Assembly: GCA_002928965.1 (NCBI GenBank)
Contig: PERU01000001.1
Coordinates: 248,001 to 312,000, forward strand
DNA length: 64,000 bases
Origin: Methylomonas sp.
GTDB taxonomy: Bacteria > Pseudomonadota > Gammaproteobacteria > Methylococcales > Methylomonadaceae
Reading direction: 5' to 3'
Shown here: positions 34,700 to 42,886 of the stretch, piece after piece
Layout: each line of letters starts with the position of its first letter
How positions within the stretch are numbered: the stretch's first letter is position 1
Notes under the pieces: generated by a model
The model's database searches: none
What the model saw: only the letters and a program-made list of their open reading frames with translations
What the model was told of the DNA's origin: nothing
Made by a program: the position numbers and the translations under genes

Positions 34700-35794
34700 A
34701 TGAGAACGCAAACTATTTTACTGGTCGTCACCGGCTTAACCCCGCAGGTGGTCACCGAAACACTTTACGCACTATATAAAAACGGAGACGAATTGCCTTC
34801 GGCTATCCATATTCTGACAACGGCAGAAGGCTATCGACGCGCCAACCTCACCCTGATAAACGACGGCTGGCTGGCGCGGTTCTATGCCGATTATCAATTG
34901 CCGCCGGCTGAGTTTTCCAAACAACACATCCATATACTCGAGCAAGCGAATAACCAACCCCTTGATGATATTCGCAGCCAGGCCGACAACCAAGCTATGG
35001 CAGACGGCATTACCGAATGGATCAGAACCCTAACTGCCGACCACACCAATTCACTGCACGTTTCCATTGCGGGTGGCCGCAAAACCATGGGTTTTTATGC
35101 AGGCTACGCCCTATCATTATATGGACGCAATCAAGACCGCTTAAGTCACGTGCTGGTGACAGCGGACTACGAATCGCACCCGCAATTTTACTACCCCACG
35201 CCGTATTCTCAGGTCATTTACGCCAACGATGCCAGTCGTAAACCGTTGGATACCCAGCAAGCCGAGGTGATGCTGGCCGATATTCCCTTTGTCAGATTGC
35301 GGCATGGTCTTGATCAAGCCTTGCTCGAAGGTAAAAGCAGCTTTAGTCAAACCGTGGCTAGTGCCCAACATGCCGTGGGGCCAGCCCATTTAATGATCGA
35401 CGTAAGCAAACGCACGCTCATCGCGCAAGGCATATCCATAAAACTGATCCCCGCAGACTTGGCGTTTTATGTTTGGCTGCTCAAGCGGCAAGCGGACGCC
35501 CAACCCGCACCGCAATGTCCCAGTGACGGCGCGCCGGATTTGGAGTATGCCCACGAATTCCTGACGGAATATCATGGCATCCATGGCAATTTTGGCGGGA
35601 TAGACCGTACCTTGGATGCCCTGAAAAACGGCATGAGCAAAAGCTTTTTTGAGCAGCGTAAGTCCAGGATTAACAAACAACTGCAACAGACCTTGAGGCA
35701 TGCTGCCTCGCCGTATTTGATTGTCGGGGAAGGTCAGCGCCCGAGAACATGTTATCGAATTGCCTTGAAAACCGAACAAATTGAGTATCACTAG
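34700..35794 (+). CDS. CARF protein, NE0113 / ring-nuclease-like Csm6 family
   Basis: A 364-residue protein of the Cas_NE0113 type (TIGR02584), a family now often labelled CRISPR-associated ring nuclease. The CARF fold occupies about 1-200: opening TILLVVTGLTPQVVTETLYAL (5-25) and the ligand loop IAGGRKTMGFY (123-133). The C-terminal half (about 230-364) contains a segment, LIPADLAFYVWLLKR, resembling a winged-helix regulator, and no HEPN R-X4-6-H motif was found. So it is not an obvious RNase. It may bind or degrade cyclic oligoadenylate and so limit signalling, or act as a cOA-controlled regulator. It lies 12 bases before cas10. Confidence 0.8.
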   Translation: MRTQTILLVVTGLTPQVVTETLYALYKNGDELPSAIHILTTAEGYRRANLTLINDGWLARFYADYQLPPAEFSKQHIHILEQANNQPLDDIRSQADNQAMADGITEWIRTLTADHTNSLHVSIAGGRKTMGFYAGYALSLYGRNQDRLSHVLVTADYESHPQFYYPTPYSQVIYANDASRKPLDTQQAEVMLADIPFVRLRHGLDQALLEGKSSFSQTVASAQHAVGPAHLMIDVSKRTLIAQGISIKLIPADLAFYVWLLKRQADAQPAPQCPSDGAPDLEYAHEFLTEYHGIHGNFGGIDRTLDALKNGMSKSFFEQRKSRINKQLQQTLRHAASPYLIVGEGQRPRTCYRIALKTEQIEYH

Positions 35795-35806
35795 GAGAAA
35801 CCCAGG

Positions 35807-38530
35807 ATGACAATCAGCCCTTTGCTAGAACAATCCAGTCGCATCGCATTGGCGGCTTTTTTGCATGATTTAGGCAAGTTTGCCGAACGGGCGAGAATTT
35901 CGAACGACCAGACGACTATTGATGCCAACAAACAGCTTTATTGTCCCCAGAAGAAAAAATTCACGGATGATAAATATGTTCGATTTACCCATGTTCATGC
36001 TGCCTACACTGGCTTGGCGATGGACATCATTGAAGAGCATATGCCGGATTTGACTAGCGAGGATTTTGCGCCGTTCGGTTCATGGAAAACCCGCGAGGCC
36101 GATGATTCATTTATCAATGCCGCCGCCATGCACCACAAGCCGGAAACCTTTCTACAATGGATCATTGCCACTGCCGACAGGGTTGCATCAGGATTTGATC
36201 GGGAAGAATTCGAACAATACAACTCCGCCGATGAAGGCACTGCGACCGGCAAAAATCATTACACCGCCCGCCAATTGACCTTGTTCGAGCAAATCCGTTT
36301 AGGCGAAGACAAAAACCAGCCGCCACAAAAATACGCTTACCGTTATCCGCTTAAGCCTTTATCGCCTGACAGCGTTTTTCCTGTGCTCGCCAGCCAATAC
36401 GAGACACATAGCGATAAACAAGCGCAGGACGAATATCTAAATCTTTGGCAAGCCTTTGTAAAAGCATTGCAGAAAATGCCCAAATCCCACCGTTACAATT
36501 GGTCGCTGTGGCTTGATCATTTCGAAACTGTCTGGGGCGTGTACACGCAAGCCATCCCGTCGGCAACGGCTTTTAATGTCCGTCCGGACGTGTCTCTTTA
36601 CGATCATTCGCGGGTGACCGCCGCATTGGCTACGGCACTATGGCGCTATCACTACGATAACAATGACACTGGCGAAACAGCACGTAAACACATAAGTGTT
36701 CAAACCGAAAGCTGGACCATACCAAAGTTTTTGTTGATTCAAGGCGACTTTTTCGGCATTCAGGATTTCATCTTCGCCAGCGGCGGTGAAACCAACAAAC
36801 GCGCGGCCAAATTGTTGCGTGGCCGTTCGTTTTATGTGTCGCTGCTCAGCGAATGCGCGGCACTGAAAGTCCTGGATGCGCTGGATTTACCGTCTACCGG
36901 CCAGGTCATTAATGCCGCTGGCAAATTCATGATAGTGGCCGCCAACACAGAACAAACCAAAGCCAAGTTACAGCAAGTTCAACAAGAACTGGATCAATGG
37001 TTTCTCGAGCATAGTTTTGGACAAGCTGGTGTGGGTTTGGCCTGGACCGAAGCCACCTGCAACGATTTCCGCCGCCATGTAGGAGCGACGCCTTCGTCGC
37101 GACCCGACGAGCGCAGCCCCTACCGCCTATTGATCGACAAGCTGTTTGAACAAATGGAGATCAAGAAATACCAACGTTTTGATTTATGCACCAAAGAGGG
37201 TGAGTCGGCCGTTTTTAAATCCTTTCTCGATAGCTTCGACAAAGATAAAGGTGTTTGCAAAATCGACGGCCGCTCGCCCGCCACCGAACAACTAGACGCC
37301 GAAACCTTCATCTCCAAGCTAGCATGGGATCAGTACAAAATCGGCGAATGGCTGACTCGTTTCAAGCGCATTCTGATTAGTCGCGAATCGTTGGGCATAA
37401 CCACAGCGCTGAAAATTTCGATTTTTGGCTATCACGTCAGCTTTGTGGAAAACGAAGATGAGCGTGGCAGATTCGGTGAAGTGGCCAAATCCGGCAGTCT
37501 ATTGCGTGCATGGGATTTCTCACTGCCGGAGTCCGGCACCGCCGCCTTGTGGAACGGCTACGCCCGACGCAACATTAATGCCTATGTGCCAATCGCCACG
37601 GAAACAGACAAACTGGAAGAGCAATGGGAAAAGTACATTGGCATCGATGAAACATTGGAAGTCGGCGCGGCGAAAACTCTCAACCATCTGGCTTGCGGCG
37701 ATCGTCTGCAGACAGCTAAGGGTAAATGGCAAGGCATCAGTGCCTTATCTGCCCTGAAAGGCGATGTCGACAACCTAGGGATGATTTTCCAATCAGGACT
37801 GGATGACATCAGCTTCAGCAAAACCGCTGCCCTGTCTCGCCAGCTCAATAATTTCTTTGCTGTCTATTTGCCATGGTTATGTCAAAGCGAATTCAAAAAT
37901 AGCTACACCGTATTTGCCGGTGGCGACGACTTCTTCTTGATCGGTCCGTGGTTCAAACAAATCAGACTGGCCGAACGGATGCGACAAGCTTTTGAAACCT
38001 ATGTTGCCGGTAATTCTGACATACACTTTTCCGCGGGCATCAGCACTACTAAACCAGGCCTGCCCATCGGACAACTGGCTGATCTGGCCGAAGAAGGACT
38101 GGAACAGGCCAAAGCGTATAACCCGAGTGATGAAAAGTTTGCCCCCAAAAACGCCGTCAGTTGTTTCAACCAACGCATGTCATGGCTGAATTTCGAGGCA
38201 TTGCTGAATCAGCGCTTGCCGGAGTTACAGCGACTCACTGAAAAAAACGACTTGAGCACTGGTTATGTCTACGGTCTTCTGAATCTCATCGACATGAAAG
38301 AAAAAGAGACTGAGCGACCAGAGAACGCGCTTTGGCACAGTTATTTTGCCTATCGCACGGCGCGAATGCTGGATAAACAAAAATTTGGCGAAGATAAGCA
38401 AAAGGCCCGAGAAGAGCGAAGCAGGCGGCATGCCGAATTAGCCTGTGAAATTGCCGATGCCGGCATTCAGCGCCATCAAGGCAATTACCGAGTCGCGTTG
38501 TTTTGTCACTTGTACCAGCAACGTGATTGA
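35807..38530 (+). CDS. cas10: Cas10/Csm1, type III-A signature subunit
   Basis: Large subunit of the Csm complex, 907 residues. The N-terminal HD nuclease motif is intact (AAFLHDLGKFAERA, H20-D21), for DNA cleavage. The second palm domain carries GGDD at 705-708 (VFAGGDDFFLIG), the site making cyclic oligoadenylates, and the preceding palm strand has KGDVDNLGM (651-659). Both activities should therefore work. Residues about 424-440 (HVGATPSSRPDERSPYR) are encoded by a REP element inserted in frame (37079-37123), so this loop is recent foreign sequence. A terminal-inverted-repeat element starts two bases beyond the stop. The gene starts 12 bases after the CARF gene, with AGGAGA upstream. Confidence 0.95.
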   Translation: MTISPLLEQSSRIALAAFLHDLGKFAERARISNDQTTIDANKQLYCPQKKKFTDDKYVRFTHVHAAYTGLAMDIIEEHMPDLTSEDFAPFGSWKTREADDSFINAAAMHHKPETFLQWIIATADRVASGFDREEFEQYNSADEGTATGKNHYTARQLTLFEQIRLGEDKNQPPQKYAYRYPLKPLSPDSVFPVLASQYETHSDKQAQDEYLNLWQAFVKALQKMPKSHRYNWSLWLDHFETVWGVYTQAIPSATAFNVRPDVSLYDHSRVTAALATALWRYHYDNNDTGETARKHISVQTESWTIPKFLLIQGDFFGIQDFIFASGGETNKRAAKLLRGRSFYVSLLSECAALKVLDALDLPSTGQVINAAGKFMIVAANTEQTKAKLQQVQQELDQWFLEHSFGQAGVGLAWTEATCNDFRRHVGATPSSRPDERSPYRLLIDKLFEQMEIKKYQRFDLCTKEGESAVFKSFLDSFDKDKGVCKIDGRSPATEQLDAETFISKLAWDQYKIGEWLTRFKRILISRESLGITTALKISIFGYHVSFVENEDERGRFGEVAKSGSLLRAWDFSLPESGTAALWNGYARRNINAYVPIATETDKLEEQWEKYIGIDETLEVGAAKTLNHLACGDRLQTAKGKWQGISALSALKGDVDNLGMIFQSGLDDISFSKTAALSRQLNNFFAVYLPWLCQSEFKNSYTVFAGGDDFFLIGPWFKQIRLAERMRQAFETYVAGNSDIHFSAGISTTKPGLPIGQLADLAEEGLEQAKAYNPSDEKFAPKNAVSCFNQRMSWLNFEALLNQRLPELQRLTEKNDLSTGYVYGLLNLIDMKEKETERPENALWHSYFAYRTARMLDKQKFGEDKQKAREERSRRHAELACEIADAGIQRHQGNYRVALFCHLYQQRD
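37079..37123 (+). repeat. REP element inside cas10
   Basis: GTAGGAGCGACGCCTTCGTC then GCGACCCGACGAGC and GCAGCCCCTAC: 45 bases matching the REP family at 42804, 53449 and 54210. The length is a multiple of three and the frame stays open, adding about 15 residues to Cas10. Confidence 0.8.
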
Positions 38531-38532
38531 CT

Positions 38533-38704
38533 GGTTTCCCACACTGGAGAGTCACTGCAATTAAGTTTAAGGTTCTGGCGCTTTACTCCCCTCTTTGAAA
38601 AAGAGGGGTGGGGTAGATTTTCTTACTAAATCCCCCTCGATCCCCCTTTTTCAAAGGGGGAAGAAGGCCTAACTTAATGGCAGTAACGCTGGAGCGTGGG
38701 AACC
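38533..38704. mobile_element. TIR element between cas10 and csm2
   Basis: Imperfect terminal inverted repeats of about 32 bases: GGTTTCCCACACTGGAGAGT onward at 38533-38565 and ending AACGCTGGAGCGTGGGAACC at 38673-38704. The interior contains CCCCTCTTTGAAAAAGAGGGG-like and CCCCCTTTTTCAAAGGGGG palindromes. At 172 bases it cannot encode a transposase. It splits the csm operon; csm2 has its own strong ribosome site downstream. Confidence 0.7.
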
Positions 38705-38750
38705 CTAAAAACCCTTGCAGTAATAATATTTTTCTCACAGGAGAAGTTTG

Positions 38751-39200
38751 ATGGCATACCAACCACAGCAAAGACACAGCCAAGGATCTCGCGGAGGATA
38801 CGAAGAGAGACAAGTAATACCCATTGACACCTCGAAAATTCTACTCAAAAACATCGATTCAGATTTATTCGACGGTGTAGCTAGGTACGTTGCAGAAAAA
38901 ATTGCCGAAAATAAAAACAGCAATAAACCCACGCAGCTTAGACGCTTCTACGATGAGATCGTCATGTGGGAGAGCAAAGCTACTCTAACCGTTGATAAAT
39001 TCCCCGAATATCTGCCATTCATCAAAATGCTGAACGCTAAAGCAGCTTACGCGCTGGGAAGAAAACTGGTTGATGAAAACTACGTCAAGTTGATTGGCGA
39101 TTGTCTAAAACAACTAGAAACAGCCAGTGATATGCGTCATTTCAAACTGTTCATGGAAGCTTTCATGGGCTTTTACAAAGAAAAAAGACCCAAAGATTGA
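38751..39200 (+). CDS. csm2: Csm2, type III-A small subunit
   Basis: A 149-residue, basic, mostly helical protein forming the inner filament of the Csm complex. A Gly/Gln/Arg-rich disordered start (about 1-22) precedes the Csm2 core, with LRRFYDEIVMWE (about 64-75) and the C-terminal helix ASDMRHFKLFMEAFMGFYK typical of the family. The ATG at 38751 follows CAGGAGA by seven bases; a TTG one codon earlier is ignored. It lies beyond the 172-base repeat element that separates it from cas10, and 11 bases before csm3. Confidence 0.92.
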   Translation: MAYQPQQRHSQGSRGGYEERQVIPIDTSKILLKNIDSDLFDGVARYVAEKIAENKNSNKPTQLRRFYDEIVMWESKATLTVDKFPEYLPFIKMLNAKAAYALGRKLVDENYVKLIGDCLKQLETASDMRHFKLFMEAFMGFYKEKRPKD

Positions 39201-39211
39201 GGAGAACCCAA

Positions 39212-39922
39212 ATGCAACTCACCCAAATCCAAAAACTCACCGGCCAAATCGAACTCCTGAGCGGCCTGCACATCGGCAGCGGCAATACCGAGATTCACAT
39301 CGGCGGCACCGACAATCCGGTCATCAAAAATCCGATTACCCAGCAACCCTACATTCCCGGCTCCAGCATCAAAGGTAAAATGCGCAGTTTGCTGGAATGG
39401 CATTTGGGTGTCGTGGAGGTTACCCAAGGCCAACCGTTGAGCTTTAAACACTTGAACGGTTTAAGCGGCGGCACGAAGCAGAAGGCAGAGGATTTGATTC
39501 GCCTGTTCGGCGGCGCGCCCGACAGCAACAATGACGACGCGCTGGTGAAAAAGATCGGCCCTAGCCGCCTGTCGTTCTGGGATTGCTCGCTCGATCAAGC
39601 CTGGGTAACGGAAATGAGGGATGTTAAAAGTCTTCCTCTCACCGAAACCAAAATGGAAAACATGATAGACCGCATCCGTGGCGTGGCCGAGCATCCCCGT
39701 AACACCGAGCGCGTCCCCGCCACCGCCCGTTTCGATTTCAACCTGACCATCCGCGTCCACGACGGCGAAGACTTGCTCGAGACCGTGCTGCAAGGTCTGA
39801 AATTATTGGAACTGACAGGACTGGGCGGCTCCGGTTCGCGTGGTTACGGCAAAATCAAATTCACTGGTTTGAAAATGGGCGACGAGTCCCTACAAGACAG
39901 GCTCGATAAACTTAATCCTTAG
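39212..39922 (+). CDS. csm3: Csm3, type III-A backbone RNase subunit
   Basis: A 236-residue RAMP protein forming the backbone that holds the crRNA and cuts target RNA every six nucleotides. The catalytic Asp is D34 in the loop HIGGTDNPVIKNP, and the family GSSIKGKMRSLLEW (about 48-61) and C-terminal GLGGSGSRGYGKI are present. The ATG at 39212 has GAGGAGA eight bases before it; a TTG 15 bases earlier is less likely. Csm4 follows after 15 bases. Confidence 0.95.
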   Translation: MQLTQIQKLTGQIELLSGLHIGSGNTEIHIGGTDNPVIKNPITQQPYIPGSSIKGKMRSLLEWHLGVVEVTQGQPLSFKHLNGLSGGTKQKAEDLIRLFGGAPDSNNDDALVKKIGPSRLSFWDCSLDQAWVTEMRDVKSLPLTETKMENMIDRIRGVAEHPRNTERVPATARFDFNLTIRVHDGEDLLETVLQGLKLLELTGLGGSGSRGYGKIKFTGLKMGDESLQDRLDKLNP

Positions 39923-39937
39923 ACGGGGGCATCTCGA

Positions 39938-40924
39938 ATGCAAGCGTTTCGAGTCACAATCAATTTACAATCGGCCTTTGCCACGCCATTAAAAGGCGAC
40001 ACCCTGTTCGGGCAACTGTGTTGGGCGATCAGAAACAGGCAGGGAGAGCACCGGCTGACCGAACTTTTGACCGGTTACACCAACGGTCAACCCTTCGCTG
40101 TGGTATCCGATGCCTTTCCTGAAGGTTATTGGCCGTTGCCGAAATTGCCGGGCAGTTATTACGACAAGATCGAAGGCGCGGACCGAAAAACGGTCAAAAA
40201 GCGCTGTTGGTTGCCGGAGCAGACCGTGGAAAAGCCGCTGTCACAATGGCTAAGTCATGCTATCGACGCCAAAGCACTCGCCGGCAGCGTTTGTGGGAGC
40301 GACGCCCAGTCGCGATCAATGCACAGCGCGCTCAGCGAAAAATATCCGCAACCCCACAACACCATCAATCGTCAGACCAACACCACCGGCACAGGCTTCA
40401 CGCCCTACAGCATTGAGCAGGAATGGTTCATACCCGGTATAGCTTGGTCAATTTACTTAATGCTCGACACTGATCGGCTCAACGCCGCCGATTGCAAGCA
40501 ATGCCTGGAAGACATCGGCAACATCGGTTTTGGCCGTGACGCCAGCATCGGTCTGGGCAAATATTCGGTTACCGAGTTTGCGGAAACGACATTGCCCGCA
40601 CAAGCCGATGCCAATGCCTGTTTAACGCTTGCCCCTTGCGCCCCTCAAGACTTGGGCTTTGATGGTAGTAACAGCTTTTACCAACTGTTCACCCGCTTCG
40701 GTCGCCACGGCGATATTGCCGTGCATCAACAGGGCAAGCCGTTCAAAAACCCGGTATTGCTGGCACAAACCGCCGCAGTATTTGCAACCAAGCCCCCCAC
40801 GACAGGCTTTATCGGTCAGGGGGTCGGCGGCAACGGCGAATTGTCCAAAAATCTGCCGGCTACCGTGCATCAGGGTTATGCGCCGGTTATCGCCATCAAT
40901 CTCGATACCAAGGAACGATCATGA
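39938..40924 (+). CDS. csm4: Csm4, type III-A crRNA 5'-handle-binding subunit
   Basis: A 328-residue RAMP protein that caps the Csm backbone, contacts the crRNA 5' handle and joins Cas10. The start FRVTINLQSAFATPLKGDTLFGQLCW (3-28) and the later FGRDASIGLGKYSV (about 195-208) are typical. Residues about 119-131 (CGSDAQSRSMHS region) are encoded by a partial REP (40293-40318) inserted in frame, between two conserved blocks. The stop overlaps the csm5 start by 4 bases. Confidence 0.93.
   Translation: MQAFRVTINLQSAFATPLKGDTLFGQLCWAIRNRQGEHRLTELLTGYTNGQPFAVVSDAFPEGYWPLPKLPGSYYDKIEGADRKTVKKRCWLPEQTVEKPLSQWLSHAIDAKALAGSVCGSDAQSRSMHSALSEKYPQPHNTINRQTNTTGTGFTPYSIEQEWFIPGIAWSIYLMLDTDRLNAADCKQCLEDIGNIGFGRDASIGLGKYSVTEFAETTLPAQADANACLTLAPCAPQDLGFDGSNSFYQLFTRFGRHGDIAVHQQGKPFKNPVLLAQTAAVFATKPPTTGFIGQGVGGNGELSKNLPATVHQGYAPVIAINLDTKERS
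40293..40318 (+). repeat. Partial REP inside csm4
   Basis: GTGGGAGCGACGCCCAGTCG followed by CGATCA, the left arm of the island REP family (compare 53449). The frame is kept. The right arm is absent or eroded. Confidence 0.7.
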
Positions 40925-42669
40925 GCGATTTTTTAAAGCATTACACACTCAGCTACACCCCGCTATCGCCCATCCATGTTGGTACCGGTGACAGTTATGA
41001 GCCCACCAACTACGTCATCGACGACGGTACACTGTACGAATTCGATACCGGCGGCGCATTGGCTGCTTTGACCGAATCCGATAGAAACGAATTGAACAAG
41101 ATCGTCAATGCCCGTGCCAACGAGGACATGCTGAAGGCCGTACAACGCTTTTTTTACGATCGCCGCGAAGCGCTCAAACCTTGGGCTGTCAATGCCATAC
41201 CGGTGCTGGAGGGCGTGGTTGGTTTATACAGCAAGCGGGTCGGCCAGACTGCCAATCGTGAAGGTGGTGGCGGACAAGTGCTTAACAAACTGGAAATCGA
41301 CCGCACCGCCTATAACCCGATAAACCGGCAGCCGGTACTGTTCGGTTCGTCTATTAAAGGGGCGATACGCACGGCGTTGCTGAGTCATGTCAACGACAAG
41401 AAACCGTTATCAAGGCAAGACGAGGAAAAGTTTGTTCTGGAGAATTTGGATCAAGGTGAACGAAAGCGGCGAGAGCGTGAACAAAAGAAAGTATTTCCTA
41501 AACTCAACGAGAGTCTTTTTGAATTCAGAGCCGGAAAATTCGAACTTGACCCAATGCGCTTGTTACAAATTGCCGATGCCGCTTGGATGAGCAACGATGA
41601 ATTCCCGACCGCTCAGGTCCTCATCAGTGTCAATCGCAAAAAGGAATTGAAACGGGATAAAAGTGGTAATGAGATTTTCGGACAAGCCGAAAAAAACGAA
41701 AATCTGTGTAAATTGCTCGAGTCGATTCCGGCTTGGCGTTATCGGGCGTTTTCCGGTCAGTTGAATTTGCAAAATGTGGTCGACATAAGAAGCAGTGATA
41801 AGTTACCTAACGCTAAGCTTTTATTCAAAATCGAGCAGATAGCCAAATATTGCAGCAAACATTACTTGCCCATTTTGAAAGCCGAAATGAAAATCATGCG
41901 GGATCGCGGTTTTCTTGATAGCGAATGGGACTCGAACATTCAGACATTGCTTGGCAAAATGGCCGATAAACTTTTGAATGGACAAGCCTTTTTGCTACGT
42001 GTCGGTCGCCATTCCGGTGCCGAATCCGTCACGATTGAGGGTGTGCGCCATATCAAAATCATGAAAGGCAATCCCGAATATCAACCACAAACCAAAACCC
42101 TCTGGCTAGCTGCCAACGATCCCAAGCAACGCAGCAATCTGTTACCCTTCGGTTGGCTGCTGGTCGAAATCCACTCCGGCAATGCACCGGTATCCGACTG
42201 GCCGGAATTGGCCGAGCTTTGCCAAAGCCAACAAACGCAAGCGCGGCAATGGGCCGAAAAATACGCGAATCAAAAAACGCAGCTAGCGGCTAAACGGCAG
42301 GCAGCAGAACTGCGGCGGCAACAGGAAGAAAGCGAGCATCGGCAACGGTTCGAACTTGAACAGGCTGAAAAGCACGCACGCCTGGCCAAACAACAGGCTG
42401 ATGAACAACGCCGAGCGGCCATGAGCCCGGAACAGCTGCAAATCGAAGCGCTACGCCAGCAACTCGAACAAAAACAAACTGGCAACCTGCGTGAACAAAT
42501 CGGCGGCCCACTTTATGGAGATTTGCGCAAATTAATCGAGCAAACCACCGACTGGTCGCCGGAGTCTAAAACCGAACTTTTAGTTGTGGCAAAAAGCGTA
42601 TTGGAGTTCATCGGTGCCGGTGGTAACAAAAAAGCCAAAGAGTTACTAAAAAACTTAATTTCAGAATAA
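40921..42669 (+). CDS. csm5: Csm5, type III-A subunit with long coiled-coil tail
   Basis: RAMP protein at the crRNA 3' end of the Csm complex. At 582 residues it is longer than the usual 350-400. The RAMP part (1 to about 430) has YTPLSPIHVGTGDSYEPTNY (11-30), LFGSSIKGAIRTALL (about 140-154) and AFLLRVGRHSGAESVTIEG near 360. Residues about 440-525 form a charged Gln/Ala/Glu/Arg coiled coil with ELRRQQEESEHRQRFELEQ, followed by a short helical end. This tail is not part of the core family and could recruit a partner. Overlap with csm4 is 4 bases. Confidence 0.92.
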   Translation: MSDFLKHYTLSYTPLSPIHVGTGDSYEPTNYVIDDGTLYEFDTGGALAALTESDRNELNKIVNARANEDMLKAVQRFFYDRREALKPWAVNAIPVLEGVVGLYSKRVGQTANREGGGGQVLNKLEIDRTAYNPINRQPVLFGSSIKGAIRTALLSHVNDKKPLSRQDEEKFVLENLDQGERKRREREQKKVFPKLNESLFEFRAGKFELDPMRLLQIADAAWMSNDEFPTAQVLISVNRKKELKRDKSGNEIFGQAEKNENLCKLLESIPAWRYRAFSGQLNLQNVVDIRSSDKLPNAKLLFKIEQIAKYCSKHYLPILKAEMKIMRDRGFLDSEWDSNIQTLLGKMADKLLNGQAFLLRVGRHSGAESVTIEGVRHIKIMKGNPEYQPQTKTLWLAANDPKQRSNLLPFGWLLVEIHSGNAPVSDWPELAELCQSQQTQARQWAEKYANQKTQLAAKRQAAELRRQQEESEHRQRFELEQAEKHARLAKQQADEQRRAAMSPEQLQIEALRQQLEQKQTGNLREQIGGPLYGDLRKLIEQTTDWSPESKTELLVVAKSVLEFIGAGGNKKAKELLKNLISE

Positions 42670-42686
42670 ATAGATGGAGTACTGCG

Positions 42687-42770
42687 ATGCATATCGAAAC
42701 CGACCAACAATTATCGACGACCTACAAACAGCAGCTGGACTTTTCACACCAATGCGGAATGCCCAAATGA
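42687..42770 (+). pseudogene. Antitoxin fragment (C-terminal remnant)
   Basis: A 27-codon frame ending TGA that overlaps the ATG of the PIN-like frame by 3 bases (ATGA). This is the junction normal for antitoxin-toxin pairs. The translation (TTYKQQLDFSHQCGMPK end) is too short for an antitoxin and likely a remnant. Low certainty on its own; supported by the partner. Confidence 0.4.
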
Positions 42771-42865
42771 TCATCGTCGATACTGGTTTTTGGGTGGGTT
42801 TGGTGGCCCCCTGCGCTCAAGTCGCGACGTGGTGGTCGCTCCCACAGAATCGTCCCCACCCCTGA
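42767..42865 (+). pseudogene. PIN-domain toxin, truncated by a REP element
   Basis: The first twelve residues MIIVDTGFWVGL are the classic start of a VapC-type PIN RNase (hydrophobic strand, catalytic Asp at position 5). After codon 13 the sequence becomes a REP element (42804-42845) and the frame stops at 42865. A complete PIN domain needs about 130 residues, so this is a dead toxin. It lies between csm5 and the csm6-like gene. Confidence 0.6.
42804..42845 (-). repeat. REP replacing the PIN toxin body
   Basis: Read on the minus strand: GTGGGAGCGACCACCACGTC then GCGACTTGAGCGCAGGGGGC, same family and layout as the copy in cas10. Confidence 0.75.
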
Positions 42866-42886
42866 TCATCACCAAATAGACTAACC

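Noticed and set aside
42674..42865. A 63-residue protein from the ATG at 42674
   Set aside because: The first 31 codons are out of frame with the antitoxin-like end; the natural reading is the PIN remnant from 42767.
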